Positions 9,448-17,595 of a stretch of 64,000 nucleotides of DNA are shown piece after piece; position 1 is the first letter of the stretch; each line of letters starts with the position of its first letter. The DNA is taken from contig CAAEXF010000075.1 of assembly GCA_900759715.1 (NCBI GenBank), positions 62,001 through 126,000 on the forward strand, in the 5' to 3' direction. The notes below the pieces were generated by a model, which was not told the origin of the DNA, did no database searches, and saw nothing but the letters and a program-made list of their open reading frames with translations. Position numbers and translations under genes: made by a program. Source of the DNA: Clostridium_AM sp900759715 (GTDB taxonomy: Bacteria > Bacillota > Clostridia > Clostridiales > Clostridiaceae).

Positions 9448-10116
9448 CTATCTAGCATTCTCATCACCAAACAGCAGGCCAACGGTTTTAAAAATCAACT
9501 TTAAATCCACCCAAATACTTCTCTCCTCCAAATACTTGATATCAAGCTCCATCCACCCCTCAAAATCAATACTGCTTCTTCCCATCACCTGCCAATAGCA
9601 CGTCAACCCAGGCTTAGCCAGAAGCTTCAACTTATGATACTCACTAAACAGCTCTACTTCCTTAGACAAATTAGGTCTTGGGCCTACAAGTGACATCTCT
9701 CCCTTTAACACATTAAAGAGCTGAGGCAATTCGTCGATACTTGTTCTTCTTAAGAACCTTCCAATTCTAGTCACCCTAGGATCATTCTTCATCTTAAACA
9801 TAGGTCCAGTCATCTCATTTTTATCTTTCAGTCTATCTAACAGTTCTTCTGCATTGACAATCATAGATCTAAACTTATACATTTCAAATTCTTTACCATT
9901 TAATCCCACCCTTTTTTGAGAAAAAAAAATAGGGCCTTTTGACTCAAATTTTATTAATAAAGCCACAACTAATAATAATGGACCTAGAACTATAATTCCA
10001 CTTAATGAACCTATAATATCTATTAACCTCTTTATAAAATAATATCTAAAATTTCTTTTGTACTTGTTCAATACTTCTTCCTCTATTATTACTAAATCCC
10101 GCGATAAAGGCTTCAA
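9448..10116 (-). CDS. Initiating sugar transferase (undecaprenyl-phosphate phosphoglycosyl transferase, short form)
   Basis: I place the start at a TTG at 10116 because GGGAGG lies 7 nt before it. The upstream ATGs at 10137 and 10131 have no ribosome site and their codons overlap that GGGAGG. The protein is the short, monotopic form: one hydrophobic re-entrant segment near residues 25-50, then SQKRVGLNGKEFEMYKFRSM, RRTSIDELPQLFNVLKGEMS and the signature LVGPRPNL. It transfers a sugar phosphate onto undecaprenyl phosphate to start the repeat unit. It is the first biosynthetic gene of the operon. Confidence 0.9.
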   Translation of the reverse strand: MKPLSRDLVIIEEEVLNKYKRNFRYYFIKRLIDIIGSLSGIIVLGPLLLVVALLIKFESKGPIFFSQKRVGLNGKEFEMYKFRSMIVNAEELLDRLKDKNEMTGPMFKMKNDPRVTRIGRFLRRTSIDELPQLFNVLKGEMSLVGPRPNLSKEVELFSEYHKLKLLAKPGLTCYWQVMGRSSIDFEGWMELDIKYLEERSIWVDLKLIFKTVGLLFGDENAR

Positions 10117-10571
10117 TATAAATCCTCCCATTTTCATGCTAACCAGATAACAAATTCAATTGTAATTTTGTATATAATATCAAAATTCACCGCTTAATAA
10201 TATTATGATATTTATTTTTACAAAATATGGTTGCTATTTTTAATATATTAAAAATATTTGTAACTATCCTTTAATATCCATATATATACCTTTTTATTAC
10301 ATTTAGTTCTATTTTTAACTCTATTAATATAGTATATTTGCCTCTTAATTAAATAAGACCATCTCAACTCATCATTTTTCCCTTCACAATTTTACAATAT
10401 TATACAAATAACAATGTTTTATTTAAATTTAAAGTATAAAAAATCGTTTTTAGTTCTAACCCTAGTATGATTAAATATGTTATTCAAAATCTTTGACTTT
10501 GTATAAACCGCTTTTACAAAGTACGATGGAGTTATTAGAGTAGGTAGTCATCGAATAAAGTAACCACTTAT
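10117..10571. other. Intergenic region, no gene seen (455 bp)
   Basis: This AT-rich gap separates the regulatory pair CpsC/CpsD from the sugar transferase and the rest of the polysaccharide genes. No open frame with a ribosome site was found on either strand. A strong hairpin lies at its upstream edge, so the promoter for the biosynthetic operon should lie here, on the minus strand. I could not single out a convincing -35/-10 pair. Confidence 0.5.
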
Positions 10572-10612
10572 AAAAAATGAGTATTAAAGTTATCCTTTAA
10601 TACTCATTTTTT
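10572..10612 (-). terminator. Intrinsic terminator after cpsD
   Basis: The arms TGAGTATTAAAG and CTTTAATACTCA pair perfectly around a 4-nt loop and are flanked by A and T runs on the two sides. It lies 25 bp after the CpsD stop and can work in either direction. It separates the CpsC/CpsD transcript from the biosynthetic genes, unless read-through occurs. Confidence 0.85.
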
Positions 10613-10636
10613 AACTTTCTTTTATTTTTAAATTTT

Positions 10637-11308
10637 CTACATTTCAGAATAGTAATATCTAGAATAATCCTTCTGTTTTACATCCATCTTATTTAGAACT
10701 ACTCCTAATATCCTTGCATTTACTTTTTCCAAAAGTTCTTTTGCCTTTATAGCTGCAGCTTTTTCTACTTCTGCTGAAGCAACTACAAGAACACAGCCGT
10801 CTGCATAAGCAGAAATTAACTGTGCGTCTGTTACAACTGTTACAGGAGGTGTGTCTAGTATTATATAATCATAACTCTCCTTTAAGTTTTCAATAAACCT
10901 TTTCATCTTTTCAGATGCAACTAATTCAGATGGATTAGGCGGTCTTGTTCCAGATGTAATTATATTTAAATTAGGTATTTCTGTTTTTTGAACTGCCTCT
11001 GAAAACTGTATATTATCTACTAAAAAGTCTGATAATCCTTTTTCATTTGATGTATTAAATAGCTTATGAAGCCTTGCTCTTCTCTGATCACAATCTATTA
11101 AAATAGTTTTATGCCCGTTCTCAGCCATTACTACAGCTAAGTTAGCACAGGTAGTAGATTTCCCTTCTCCTGGTCCGGAACTTGTGATAACAATTGTTTT
11201 TACTTTCTTATCAAAGGATGAAAAGTGAATATTTGTCCTTAAGGTTCTATAGGATTCTGCAATTGGGGATTTAGGATGTACAACTGTAATTAATTGATCA
11301 TTTTTCAT
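10637..11308 (-). CDS. CpsD/CapB-type bacterial tyrosine kinase (BY-kinase)
   Basis: The start is the ATG at 11308, with GGAG 8 nt upstream; a GTG three codons earlier is less likely. The protein has a Walker A motif (SSGPGEGKSTT near residue 45), Walker A' (TILIDCDQRRARLH) and Walker B (YIILDTPP near 135). The C-terminal tyrosine cluster DYSRYYYSEM is the usual autophosphorylation tail. It works with the membrane activator CpsC (next gene upstream) to control polysaccharide chain length and output. No CpsB phosphatase gene is present nearby. Confidence 0.93.
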   Translation of the reverse strand: MKNDQLITVVHPKSPIAESYRTLRTNIHFSSFDKKVKTIVITSSGPGEGKSTTCANLAVVMAENGHKTILIDCDQRRARLHKLFNTSNEKGLSDFLVDNIQFSEAVQKTEIPNLNIITSGTRPPNPSELVASEKMKRFIENLKESYDYIILDTPPVTVVTDAQLISAYADGCVLVVASAEVEKAAAIKAKELLEKVNARILGVVLNKMDVKQKDYSRYYYSEM

Positions 11309-11382
11309 AAATTTCACTCCATTTATTTAAGATGATTTTTTCTAATAAAATCAAAGATAGTTTTTTGCTTCTTTAAGCATTT

Positions 11383-12063
11383 CTAAGTATCTTTAGGTAT
11401 GATTCCAATTACAGGAATGCCCAAGTATTTGTTTATGTCATTCTCTGTTTTTAAAGTGTTGTCCATATATTCAAGTAAGAAAGTAAGTCCCACTGATGCC
11501 ATTAGTCCTATAAAGAAAGCTATAACAATATTTAAAAGTTTTTTTGGCTTTATAGGCTCTTCTGGTATTTTTACTTCATCCATTACCTGAATGTTTTGAC
11601 CTGGATAAATTCTTTTTGCTTCTTGCATAAATGAATTATAAACAGCATTTAGAATGAGATATGCTTCTTGAGGATTACTATTCTTAGCTTTAAATTCAAT
11701 AAGCTGAGTATCTGTCACTGGAGTTATAGTTATAGCATCTAAGACATCCTTAGCAGAAACGTTCTTTAATATTGCTGATGCACTTTCTGCTACAGCTGCT
11801 GATTTTCCTATTTCAGCATAAGTCTTTATAAGTTTTTGAAACATCATGATGTCTTCAAATTGATATTTTGACTTATCATTTGAATCTACATCAGCTTTTC
11901 CTACCACAATAGTTGCTTTAGCTTCATAGGTAGGCTTTATTACATAATAACTTAAAACCCCAGACACCGTAGTGCTTAGTATAGTTATTAAAAGTATTAG
12001 CTTTATCCTTTTTCTAAATATGTGTATGAAATCACTTAAATCTAACGATATTTTTTCTTCCAT
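11383..12063 (-). CDS. CpsC/CapA-type Wzz chain-length determinant, BY-kinase activator
   Basis: The 226-residue protein has two membrane segments, near residues 18-42 and 172-195, that bracket an extracellular Wzz domain. Just before the second segment is the proline-rich IPEEPIKPKK typical of the family. The short cytoplasmic tail (EYMDNTLKTENDINKYLGIP) is the part that contacts and activates the kinase. AGGG precedes the ATG, and the gene ends 75 bp before the kinase gene. Together they resemble the split PCP2/BY-kinase system of Firmicutes. Confidence 0.92.
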   Translation of the reverse strand: MEEKISLDLSDFIHIFRKRIKLILLITILSTTVSGVLSYYVIKPTYEAKATIVVGKADVDSNDKSKYQFEDIMMFQKLIKTYAEIGKSAAVAESASAILKNVSAKDVLDAITITPVTDTQLIEFKAKNSNPQEAYLILNAVYNSFMQEAKRIYPGQNIQVMDEVKIPEEPIKPKKLLNIVIAFFIGLMASVGLTFLLEYMDNTLKTENDINKYLGIPVIGIIPKDT

Positions 12064-12480
12064 ATAGCACCCTCCAAATTTAGCTATTTTCCTACTACAT
12101 AACTAGTAGTGTAATTGCTGTATTTACATCACTAGACTTCACATCAGAAAAAATTGTAGACTTTACTCCAAATAATGTATATTTTATGTATATTGGAGAT
12201 GCTTTTGTAACTCCTTTTATCTTTTTAAGCAGTAATTACTACTATTTTTGCCTATTAAAATTATACTCTCAGTAATTTAATTATATGTCTTTAAATTTAG
12301 CAAAAAAATTACCAAGTCGTTGTGACCTGGCAATTTATATTAAAACATATATGTGCTTTTTTGCTTGAAAATTCTATCCTAATTTTAATAGTAACTACTT
12401 AACATTCATCTCTGATCTATTTATATCCGCTAAGTTAACTTTTTATGTAGGTAAACTTTAAACGGAGCAAGTATGAATTG
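12064..12480. other. Intergenic region between CpsC and DUF4491 genes
   Basis: No gene was found in these 417 bp. The part next to CpsC must contain the promoter for the cpsCD transcript on the minus strand. A terminator for the upstream DUF4491 gene is at 12306-12336. No repeat or recognised RNA motif was seen in the remainder. Confidence 0.45.
12306..12336 (-). terminator. Intrinsic terminator downstream of the DUF4491 gene
   Basis: On the minus strand the arms AAATTGCCAGGTC and GACTTGGTAATTT pair around a 5-nt loop, with a few G-U or mismatched positions, and are followed by seven T residues. It is about 145 bp past the end of the DUF4491 gene. Confidence 0.7.
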
Positions 12481-12756
12481 CTACTCTTTTTTTGGATACC
12501 ATCCTTTTTGTACTCTTTTCTCTTGTTCAAAAATTTCATGAATACTCCAAAGGCATGTAAACCCCGTAATACCTAATATAGCTGATAATGTTTGTGTATT
12601 TATACTCATAGATAAAAATATAAATACTATACCAACAATTAAGAATACAGGCCAAATCTTTTTACTAAAATAGTACTCTGCTTTAATTACAATAGGATGA
12701 AAGATTCCTATTATTAAAAAAGAAATTAACCCTATAGTAACACCTTGAAAATTCAA
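12481..12756 (-). CDS. DUF4491 family small membrane protein
   Basis: The 91-residue protein begins MNFQGVTIGLISFLIIGIFH and has three hydrophobic segments (about residues 5-22, 33-50 and 55-72). The C-terminus SIHEIFEQEKRVQKGWYP is characteristic of DUF4491; the final WYPKK lies in the cytoplasm or at the membrane edge. The function is unknown. The frame is intact and has AGGTGG upstream. A decayed second copy of the same gene lies at 17491-17560. Confidence 0.8.
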   Translation of the reverse strand: MNFQGVTIGLISFLIIGIFHPIVIKAEYYFSKKIWPVFLIVGIVFIFLSMSINTQTLSAILGITGFTCLWSIHEIFEQEKRVQKGWYPKKE

Positions 12757-12786
12757 AATACCACCTCTATCATTTTTTATATTAAA

Positions 12787-14859
12787 TTAATTATATAACA
12801 AATACTTCCTTCTTTCAGCTTTAAATTGCTCAAGTCCTGATTTATATTCTGCTTCAATTTGCTGAGGAGTATAGCCCATTTCTAAGTATTGTCCAATTTT
12901 ATCAGTCCCCATTATCTTATCAAACATATTGATTGTATCTGTACTTTTAGGAACTTGAAAATTGTTTAAGGAGTGAGCATAAGCTAATACATATATTCCT
13001 GTTCTTGCAGGATTGAATGTATGATAATCTGTAATTTCAAGCTTTACTCCACCAAAGCCATTTCGTGAAGCTACTTTGAATTTAACTCCAGGTAAATTAG
13101 CTGTATTTAAAAGTTGTGCAAACTTTTCAGAGTTAATACCTTTTCCTCCAACCCATGTAAAATAGTCATCTTGGTATACTGTAGTTCCCTCCCCAAGTCC
13201 AGTAGCTGAATAACAAAAAACAGATTCTATATTTGGTATATATGGGGAACTTTGTATCCAGCTTAATCCAGTGTCTTGAAATATCATACTTCTATTATAT
13301 CCTTCCATAGGTACCACCGTAAGCTTGGCCATTATGTTTCTATTAAAGAATTGGGCCAATTCCCCTGCAGTCATACCATGAGTCATTGGCATATTATCTA
13401 CTCCTACAAAACTTTTAAATTTATCTTCTAACACTGGACCATCTAAAATTTCTCCTCCCAATGGATTAGGTCTATCTAAGACAATAATTTCTTTATTATA
13501 CTTAGCTGCTGCTTTCATACAATAATTTAATGTAGACATAAAAGTATAAGAACGTGCTCCTATATCCTGTATATCAAACACTAAAACATCTACCTTAGAT
13601 AGCATTTCTTCTGTAGGCATTCTTGTATCTCCATAAAGACTATATACTGGAATTCTTAATCTTTCATCAATATAAGATTTCACATAATCTCCAGCCTTAG
13701 CTTTGCCATCAATTCCGTGTTCCGGCGCAAAGAGAGCTGTAAGCTTAGCTTCGCCGTAATTTGCTAATATATCAATAGTGCTTATACCTCTACTGTTTAC
13801 TCCTGTTTGATTAGTAACAAGTCCAATATTCTTATCTTTTATTAAATTGCTGTATTTACTTATTAACAAGTCATCTCCGAGTTTAAAATTACTTTCTACT
13901 TTATCAATTAATAAATTTTCTACAGCTTCATTTGGCACAACTGCCTCTCCCCCTAATACCCTAAACTCACTTTCTGAAGAAATTTTAGAATAAAATTGGT
14001 TTTTTGTAATTGATGACTTACCATTTGTAAGTATCAAAGCTGAGTTTGTTTTTGCCGCCGCTGCTGAGCCAGATAATGCATCTGCAAAACCTTCTCCTGA
14101 ACTTACATAGATACTGCTAAAGTTTATATCACTGGAAAACTCATCAATTATCTTTTGATTAGTTTCATATCTATCCATGCCGCCTAATCTCTTGTAATCA
14201 GTAATGTAATCAGTAATACTACTGCTTATTACGCCTATACCACCAACAATATAACACTTTTGGCTGCTATTTTGTATATATTGCTTTGCACCTTGAGGTA
14301 AATTATCTTTACTAGTTAATAATATAGGCATTCCCTTAACAGCAGCTATAGGCGCTATTGATAGTGCGTCTGGAAAGCTCTCTCCTGAAGCTAGTACTAC
14401 CCCATTATTACTTCCTATAAATTGTGCAACCTTTAAACTGGTATCATATCTATCACTGCCAGATATTCTTTCGTGTCCTATTTTCATGATATCTAACTGC
14501 TTTTCTATATTTGTCGATACAACTCCAGTTCCACCTATTACAAAAGCTTGCTTTACATTTAACCTAGTTAGCTGTTTTTCTATATCTCCACTTAAAACCT
14601 TACCATTTGTTAATATAACTGGTGCATTATATTTTTTTGCTAAAGGAGCAGCACAAAGAGCATCTGCAAAGCCTTCCCCTGAAGCTAAAATTACATAATC
14701 GGATTTATCCCAGTTATTTTCGCATATATTGATATTGGTAGCATATCTGTCAATGCCTCCAAATCTTTTTTGAAGGGTGGCAGCGGATACCTTAACTGAC
14801 ATGCAAAATAAAGTACTTACTAAAAAACTTGCAAAAAATAAATATTTCCTTTTTAACAT
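12787..14859 (-). CDS. Cell-wall-anchored NamZ-type exo-N-acetylmuramidase: three CWB2 repeats plus DUF1343/GH171
   Basis: The 690-residue protein is secreted; its signal peptide (MLKRKYLFFASFLVSTLF..) ends near VSA/A at about residue 26. Residues 30-320 hold three CWB2 repeats, each with RFGGxDRYxTN, ILASGEGFADAL and a VIGGTGVVS-type motif; these bind secondary wall polymers in Clostridia. Residues from about 330 to the end match DUF1343 (YbbC/NamZ, GH171): NIGLVTNQTG, FAPEHGIDGKAKAGD, VLVFDIQDIGARSYT and LDRPNPLGG. NamZ releases MurNAc from peptidoglycan fragments. Combining the two puts a muropeptide-trimming enzyme on the cell surface. Activity is inferred from family. Confidence 0.88.
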   Translation of the reverse strand: MLKRKYLFFASFLVSTLFCMSVKVSAATLQKRFGGIDRYATNINICENNWDKSDYVILASGEGFADALCAAPLAKKYNAPVILTNGKVLSGDIEKQLTRLNVKQAFVIGGTGVVSTNIEKQLDIMKIGHERISGSDRYDTSLKVAQFIGSNNGVVLASGESFPDALSIAPIAAVKGMPILLTSKDNLPQGAKQYIQNSSQKCYIVGGIGVISSSITDYITDYKRLGGMDRYETNQKIIDEFSSDINFSSIYVSSGEGFADALSGSAAAAKTNSALILTNGKSSITKNQFYSKISSESEFRVLGGEAVVPNEAVENLLIDKVESNFKLGDDLLISKYSNLIKDKNIGLVTNQTGVNSRGISTIDILANYGEAKLTALFAPEHGIDGKAKAGDYVKSYIDERLRIPVYSLYGDTRMPTEEMLSKVDVLVFDIQDIGARSYTFMSTLNYCMKAAAKYNKEIIVLDRPNPLGGEILDGPVLEDKFKSFVGVDNMPMTHGMTAGELAQFFNRNIMAKLTVVPMEGYNRSMIFQDTGLSWIQSSPYIPNIESVFCYSATGLGEGTTVYQDDYFTWVGGKGINSEKFAQLLNTANLPGVKFKVASRNGFGGVKLEITDYHTFNPARTGIYVLAYAHSLNNFQVPKSTDTINMFDKIMGTDKIGQYLEMGYTPQQIEAEYKSGLEQFKAERRKYLLYN

Positions 14860-15049
14860 CCTATACTCTCACTTTCATAAAATTATATACCTTGAAAAAA
14901 CTTCTTCAAGATAGCCTTTCAATAAAAATATTCCCCCATGTATTGTATCATTTTGTTACTTTAGTTATTTATAGGCGAAATTTCCATAGCTATTTTAATT
15001 ATAAATAATTTTACAACTTTTTACTATAGATATAGGACTTTATTGCTCA

Positions 15050-15106
15050 ATTTACACGGAGGAATATGTTTCCAAAGCTAAAGGGAGATTTAAAAACTTT
15101 GCATCC
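15050..15106. repeat. Solo half-copy of the long inverted-repeat element at 35974-36235
   Basis: The sequence reads ..GGAATATGTTTCCAAAGCT...GATTTAAAAACTTTG.. and matches one arm of the 262-nt element near the glucokinase gene at roughly four of five positions. It covers the last codons and stop of the ABC-F gene, so the end of that protein (MQSF) lies in repeat sequence. Only one arm was found here, with no partner arm within a few hundred bases. Confidence 0.6.
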
Positions 15107-17000
15107 ATTGTTTCATTAGATCTTCAATTTCTAAATTAATGTCTTCCTTTAAAATATGAAGTTCATTAAGTCTAGAATATTCATTACAACTTCCCATTTC
15201 TTTTTCAATTAGATTAATTTTACTTTCCAGTTCCTGAATCCTCTCTTCAATAACATCAGCCTTTTTTTCATTAATTTTTTCCTTGTTCTTTATTTTTTTA
15301 TTATATATATTCCTATCTTCAGTCTTTTTTACAATTAACTTTTCATTTTTGGGCTCTATATTACTTTTTAACTTGTAGTATTCATAGTTTCCTTCATAGG
15401 AGGTCAGTACCCCGTCCTTAAGTTCAACTATTCTACTACAGATTGTATTTATAAAATATCTATCGTGAGAGACAAATAAAATGCTTCCTTTAAATTCTTT
15501 TAATGTGCCTTCAAGAACCTCTCTAGATATAATATCTAAATGATTTGTTGGCTCATCTAAAATAAGAGTGTTAACTTTTCTAAACATGAGCTTTGAAAGT
15601 AACAGACGACTTCTCTCTCCACCTGAAAGATTTTTGACTTTTTTAAATACATTTTCACCGAAGAACAAAAACTTTGCAAGGTACTCCCTAGCTTTGCCTT
15701 CAGGTAGTTCTATATCTTCTCTAAAACATTCTAATATTGAGAATTCTTCATTGCTAAATACCACATTTTGAGGTAGGTATCCAATTTCTAGAGAAGTACC
15801 AATTTGTACTTTTCCACTATCTAATACATAATCCTCAGACTCCTCTTGAGGATTTAACGATTTTAGCAGTAATTTTAATAGAGTTGATTTCCCACAACCA
15901 TTACTTCCTATTAAAGCCAGCTTTTCTCCATATCTAAAATGAAGATTAGCATCTTTTAGAATAATTTTATTTTTAAAACTTTTAAATCCATCCTCTAATT
16001 TAATTATATCTTTTCCTGAACGCTGGCCTATATTAATGTTTAAATTCATGCTGCGACTTTCAAGCTTAGGTTTATCTACCTTTTCTATTTTTTCTAATCT
16101 CTTTCTAATGTTCTCAGCTCTTTTAAAGAACTTTTCATTATCCCCTCTCATTCCCCAATCTCTTAAGTCTTTAATAGACTTCTCCATAGCATTAATTTTT
16201 TTCTGCTGAACATTATATTCTGCAAGTTGAAGTTCAATATCTTTTTCTTTTTGTTCTAAATATTGAGAGTAACCTCCTAAATAGGTTTTACTTTTCATAT
16301 TTTCAACTTCAATTATTTTATTTACTACTCTATCTAAAAAATACCTGTCATGTGATACTATTAGCACAGCACCTCTATAGCTCTTTAGAAAATCTTCCAA
16401 CCATTCTATTGACTTTAAATCAAGGTGATTAGAGGGCTCATCCAGAAGCAGAATATCAGACTTTTGAAGCAGCACCTTAGCAAGAAGTACGGTGGTTTTT
16501 TCACCTCCACTTAACGTGCTGAAGTTTCTTCGTTTAAAGTCTTCAGTTATATTAAGCCCAATGCAAATCTTGCTTAACTTTTCATCTGTTTCATAGCCTC
16601 CTATCTGTTCATAGCTTTGTTGAAGGTCATTATAATTTTTAAGGGTTTTATCCAATTCATCTTCTTTGAGATTTGCCATTATATCTTCTAGCTTTTTCAT
16701 GTTTTTTAGAATTTCATTTTCAGTATTGAAGGCTAGGCTTAACACATCAATAACCTTAAAATCTTCATTATAGCTTGGCAGCTGGTCTACATATCCTAGT
16801 TTAGAATCTTTTTTTATTATAATATTACCGCTGTATTCTGCTTCAAGCCCCATGATAAGCTTTAATATGGTACTTTTCCCACAGCCATTTCTGCCAACTA
16901 TACCAACCTTTTCTCCCTCATGAACTTCAAAGTTCATATTATCAATAATTTGAGTTCCTCCGTAATATTTTTTAATATTATTTAGAGCTAATGCTATCAT
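15090..17000 (-). CDS. ABC-F family ATPase (Uup/YdiF/ribosomal-protection type)
   Basis: The chosen start is the ATG at 17000, 9 nt after AAGGAGG; an ATG at 17009 directly abuts the ribosome site and one at 17027 has none. The 636-residue protein has two ATP-binding cassettes and no membrane segments. Cassette 1 has GRNGCGKST, LSGGEKT and LLLDEPSNHLD; cassette 2 has GSNGCGKST, LSGGERSRL and LILDEPTNHLD. Between them is a charged coiled linker (residues about 240-310), and the C-terminus (about 550-630) is a coiled coil. ABC-F proteins act on ribosomes, in translation rescue or antibiotic protection. The upstream hairpin and leader peptide suggest inducible expression. Which subfamily it belongs to is not settled. 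Confidence 0.88.
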   Translation of the reverse strand: MIALALNNIKKYYGGTQIIDNMNFEVHEGEKVGIVGRNGCGKSTILKLIMGLEAEYSGNIIIKKDSKLGYVDQLPSYNEDFKVIDVLSLAFNTENEILKNMKKLEDIMANLKEDELDKTLKNYNDLQQSYEQIGGYETDEKLSKICIGLNITEDFKRRNFSTLSGGEKTTVLLAKVLLQKSDILLLDEPSNHLDLKSIEWLEDFLKSYRGAVLIVSHDRYFLDRVVNKIIEVENMKSKTYLGGYSQYLEQKEKDIELQLAEYNVQQKKINAMEKSIKDLRDWGMRGDNEKFFKRAENIRKRLEKIEKVDKPKLESRSMNLNINIGQRSGKDIIKLEDGFKSFKNKIILKDANLHFRYGEKLALIGSNGCGKSTLLKLLLKSLNPQEESEDYVLDSGKVQIGTSLEIGYLPQNVVFSNEEFSILECFREDIELPEGKAREYLAKFLFFGENVFKKVKNLSGGERSRLLLSKLMFRKVNTLILDEPTNHLDIISREVLEGTLKEFKGSILFVSHDRYFINTICSRIVELKDGVLTSYEGNYEYYKLKSNIEPKNEKLIVKKTEDRNIYNKKIKNKEKINEKKADVIEERIQELESKINLIEKEMGSCNEYSRLNELHILKEDINLEIEDLMKQWMQSF

Positions 17001-17041
17001 ACTTTTCATCCTCCTTAATTGTTTCATTTATATTTTTAAGC

Positions 17042-17077
17042 TTAAATATTATAGAAATATTTAATGCTATTTTTCAT
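17042..17077 (-). CDS. Putative 11-residue leader peptide upstream of the ABC-F gene
   Basis: The frame is MKNSIKYFYNI then stop, with AGGAG placed 8 nt before the ATG. It lies between the hairpin at 17117-17156 and the ABC-F start. Short translated leaders are common upstream of inducible ribosome-protection genes, but this order (hairpin first, leader after) differs from the usual one. A second, 13-residue frame at 17153-17194 ends inside the hairpin stem but has no ribosome site. Confidence 0.4.
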   Translation of the reverse strand: MKNSIKYFYNI

Positions 17078-17116
17078 TGTTATAACTCCTATTAAAATAT
17101 TTTTACAAAAAAACAA

Positions 17117-17156
17117 ATAAGCCACATAAATCATCAACTTTGATTTACTGGCTTAT
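17117..17156 (-). terminator. Terminator/attenuator in the ABC-F leader
   Basis: On the minus strand ATAAGCCA and TGGCTTAT form the outer stem and AAATCA/TGATTT the inner stem, followed by TTGTTTTTTTG. It stands about 120 bp before the ABC-F start, in the same orientation. It could end an upstream transcript or act as a conditional attenuator of ABC-F expression. Confidence 0.6.
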
Positions 17157-17238
17157 AGGAGTGTACATCCAAAAAACTTTAATTTTACAACCATATTGGC
17201 TAGCAAAAAACTAAAGTTTATTTTATTAATAAGAAAAA

Positions 17239-17261
17239 CTCTATAGTATAAAACCATAGAG
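17239..17261 (-). terminator. Intrinsic terminator after the 39-residue peptide gene
   Basis: On the minus strand CTCTAT and ATAGAG pair around an 11-nt loop, followed by TTTTTCTTATT. It is about 30 bp after the stop of the small gene at 17291-17410. Confidence 0.6.
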
Positions 17262-17290
17262 CTATAATCCGTGCTAAAATATAAGAGATC

Positions 17291-17410
17291 CTAGCATTTA
17301 ATTAAGCATGATTTTATACATACAGTTTTCCTAAAAAAGGACGCACTTCTCCCGTCAAAAAACATATTTCCATTTTTTACAGATGAACTACTGTATATCA
17401 TGCATTTCAT
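17291..17410 (-). CDS. Small Cys-containing peptide, 39 residues, unknown function
   Basis: The frame starts MKCMIYSSSSVKNGNMFF and ends RKTVCIKSCLIKC. It is supported by an excellent ribosome site (AAGGAGGG, 6 nt from the ATG) and by a terminator just downstream. It has four cysteines at positions 3, 31, 35 and 39, a basic C-terminus (K, R) and no clear signal peptide or membrane segment. I do not recognise a family. The isolated unit of ribosome site, short frame and terminator makes translation plausible. It may be a stress-related or metal-binding microprotein, but nothing in the sequence proves this. Confidence 0.5.
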   Translation of the reverse strand: MKCMIYSSSSVKNGNMFFDGRSASFFRKTVCIKSCLIKC

Positions 17411-17490
17411 ACTAGACCCTCCTTAAGTAAATTTAAATCTATATATTATTATAACTAATTTAGTAATATATTACCACTGTTTTTTTGAAC

Positions 17491-17560
17491 TTCTTTCTCT
17501 TGCTCAAATTTTTTTGTGGATACTGAAAAGGCATAAAGACTCTGTAATACCTAATATTTT
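17491..17560 (-). pseudogene. Decayed fragment of a second DUF4491 gene
   Basis: About 70 bp align with 12516-12585 of the intact DUF4491 gene at around three quarters identity, including a shared stretch GTAATACCTAATAT. Translated on the minus strand it gives ILGITESLCLFSIH, matching ILGITGFTCLWSIH of the intact protein, and then shifts frame before an EQEKE-like remnant. It shows that this interval once carried a paralogous gene that has been largely deleted. Confidence 0.65.
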
Positions 17561-17595
17561 ATATGGCACACCAAGCAAAATTCCTACACTATAAC

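Noticed and set aside
10481..10525. TTGACT followed by TACAAA as a plus-strand promoter upstream of cpsD
   Set aside because: No plus-strand gene follows, and the -10 match is poor; the strong hairpin behind it would stop any transcript.
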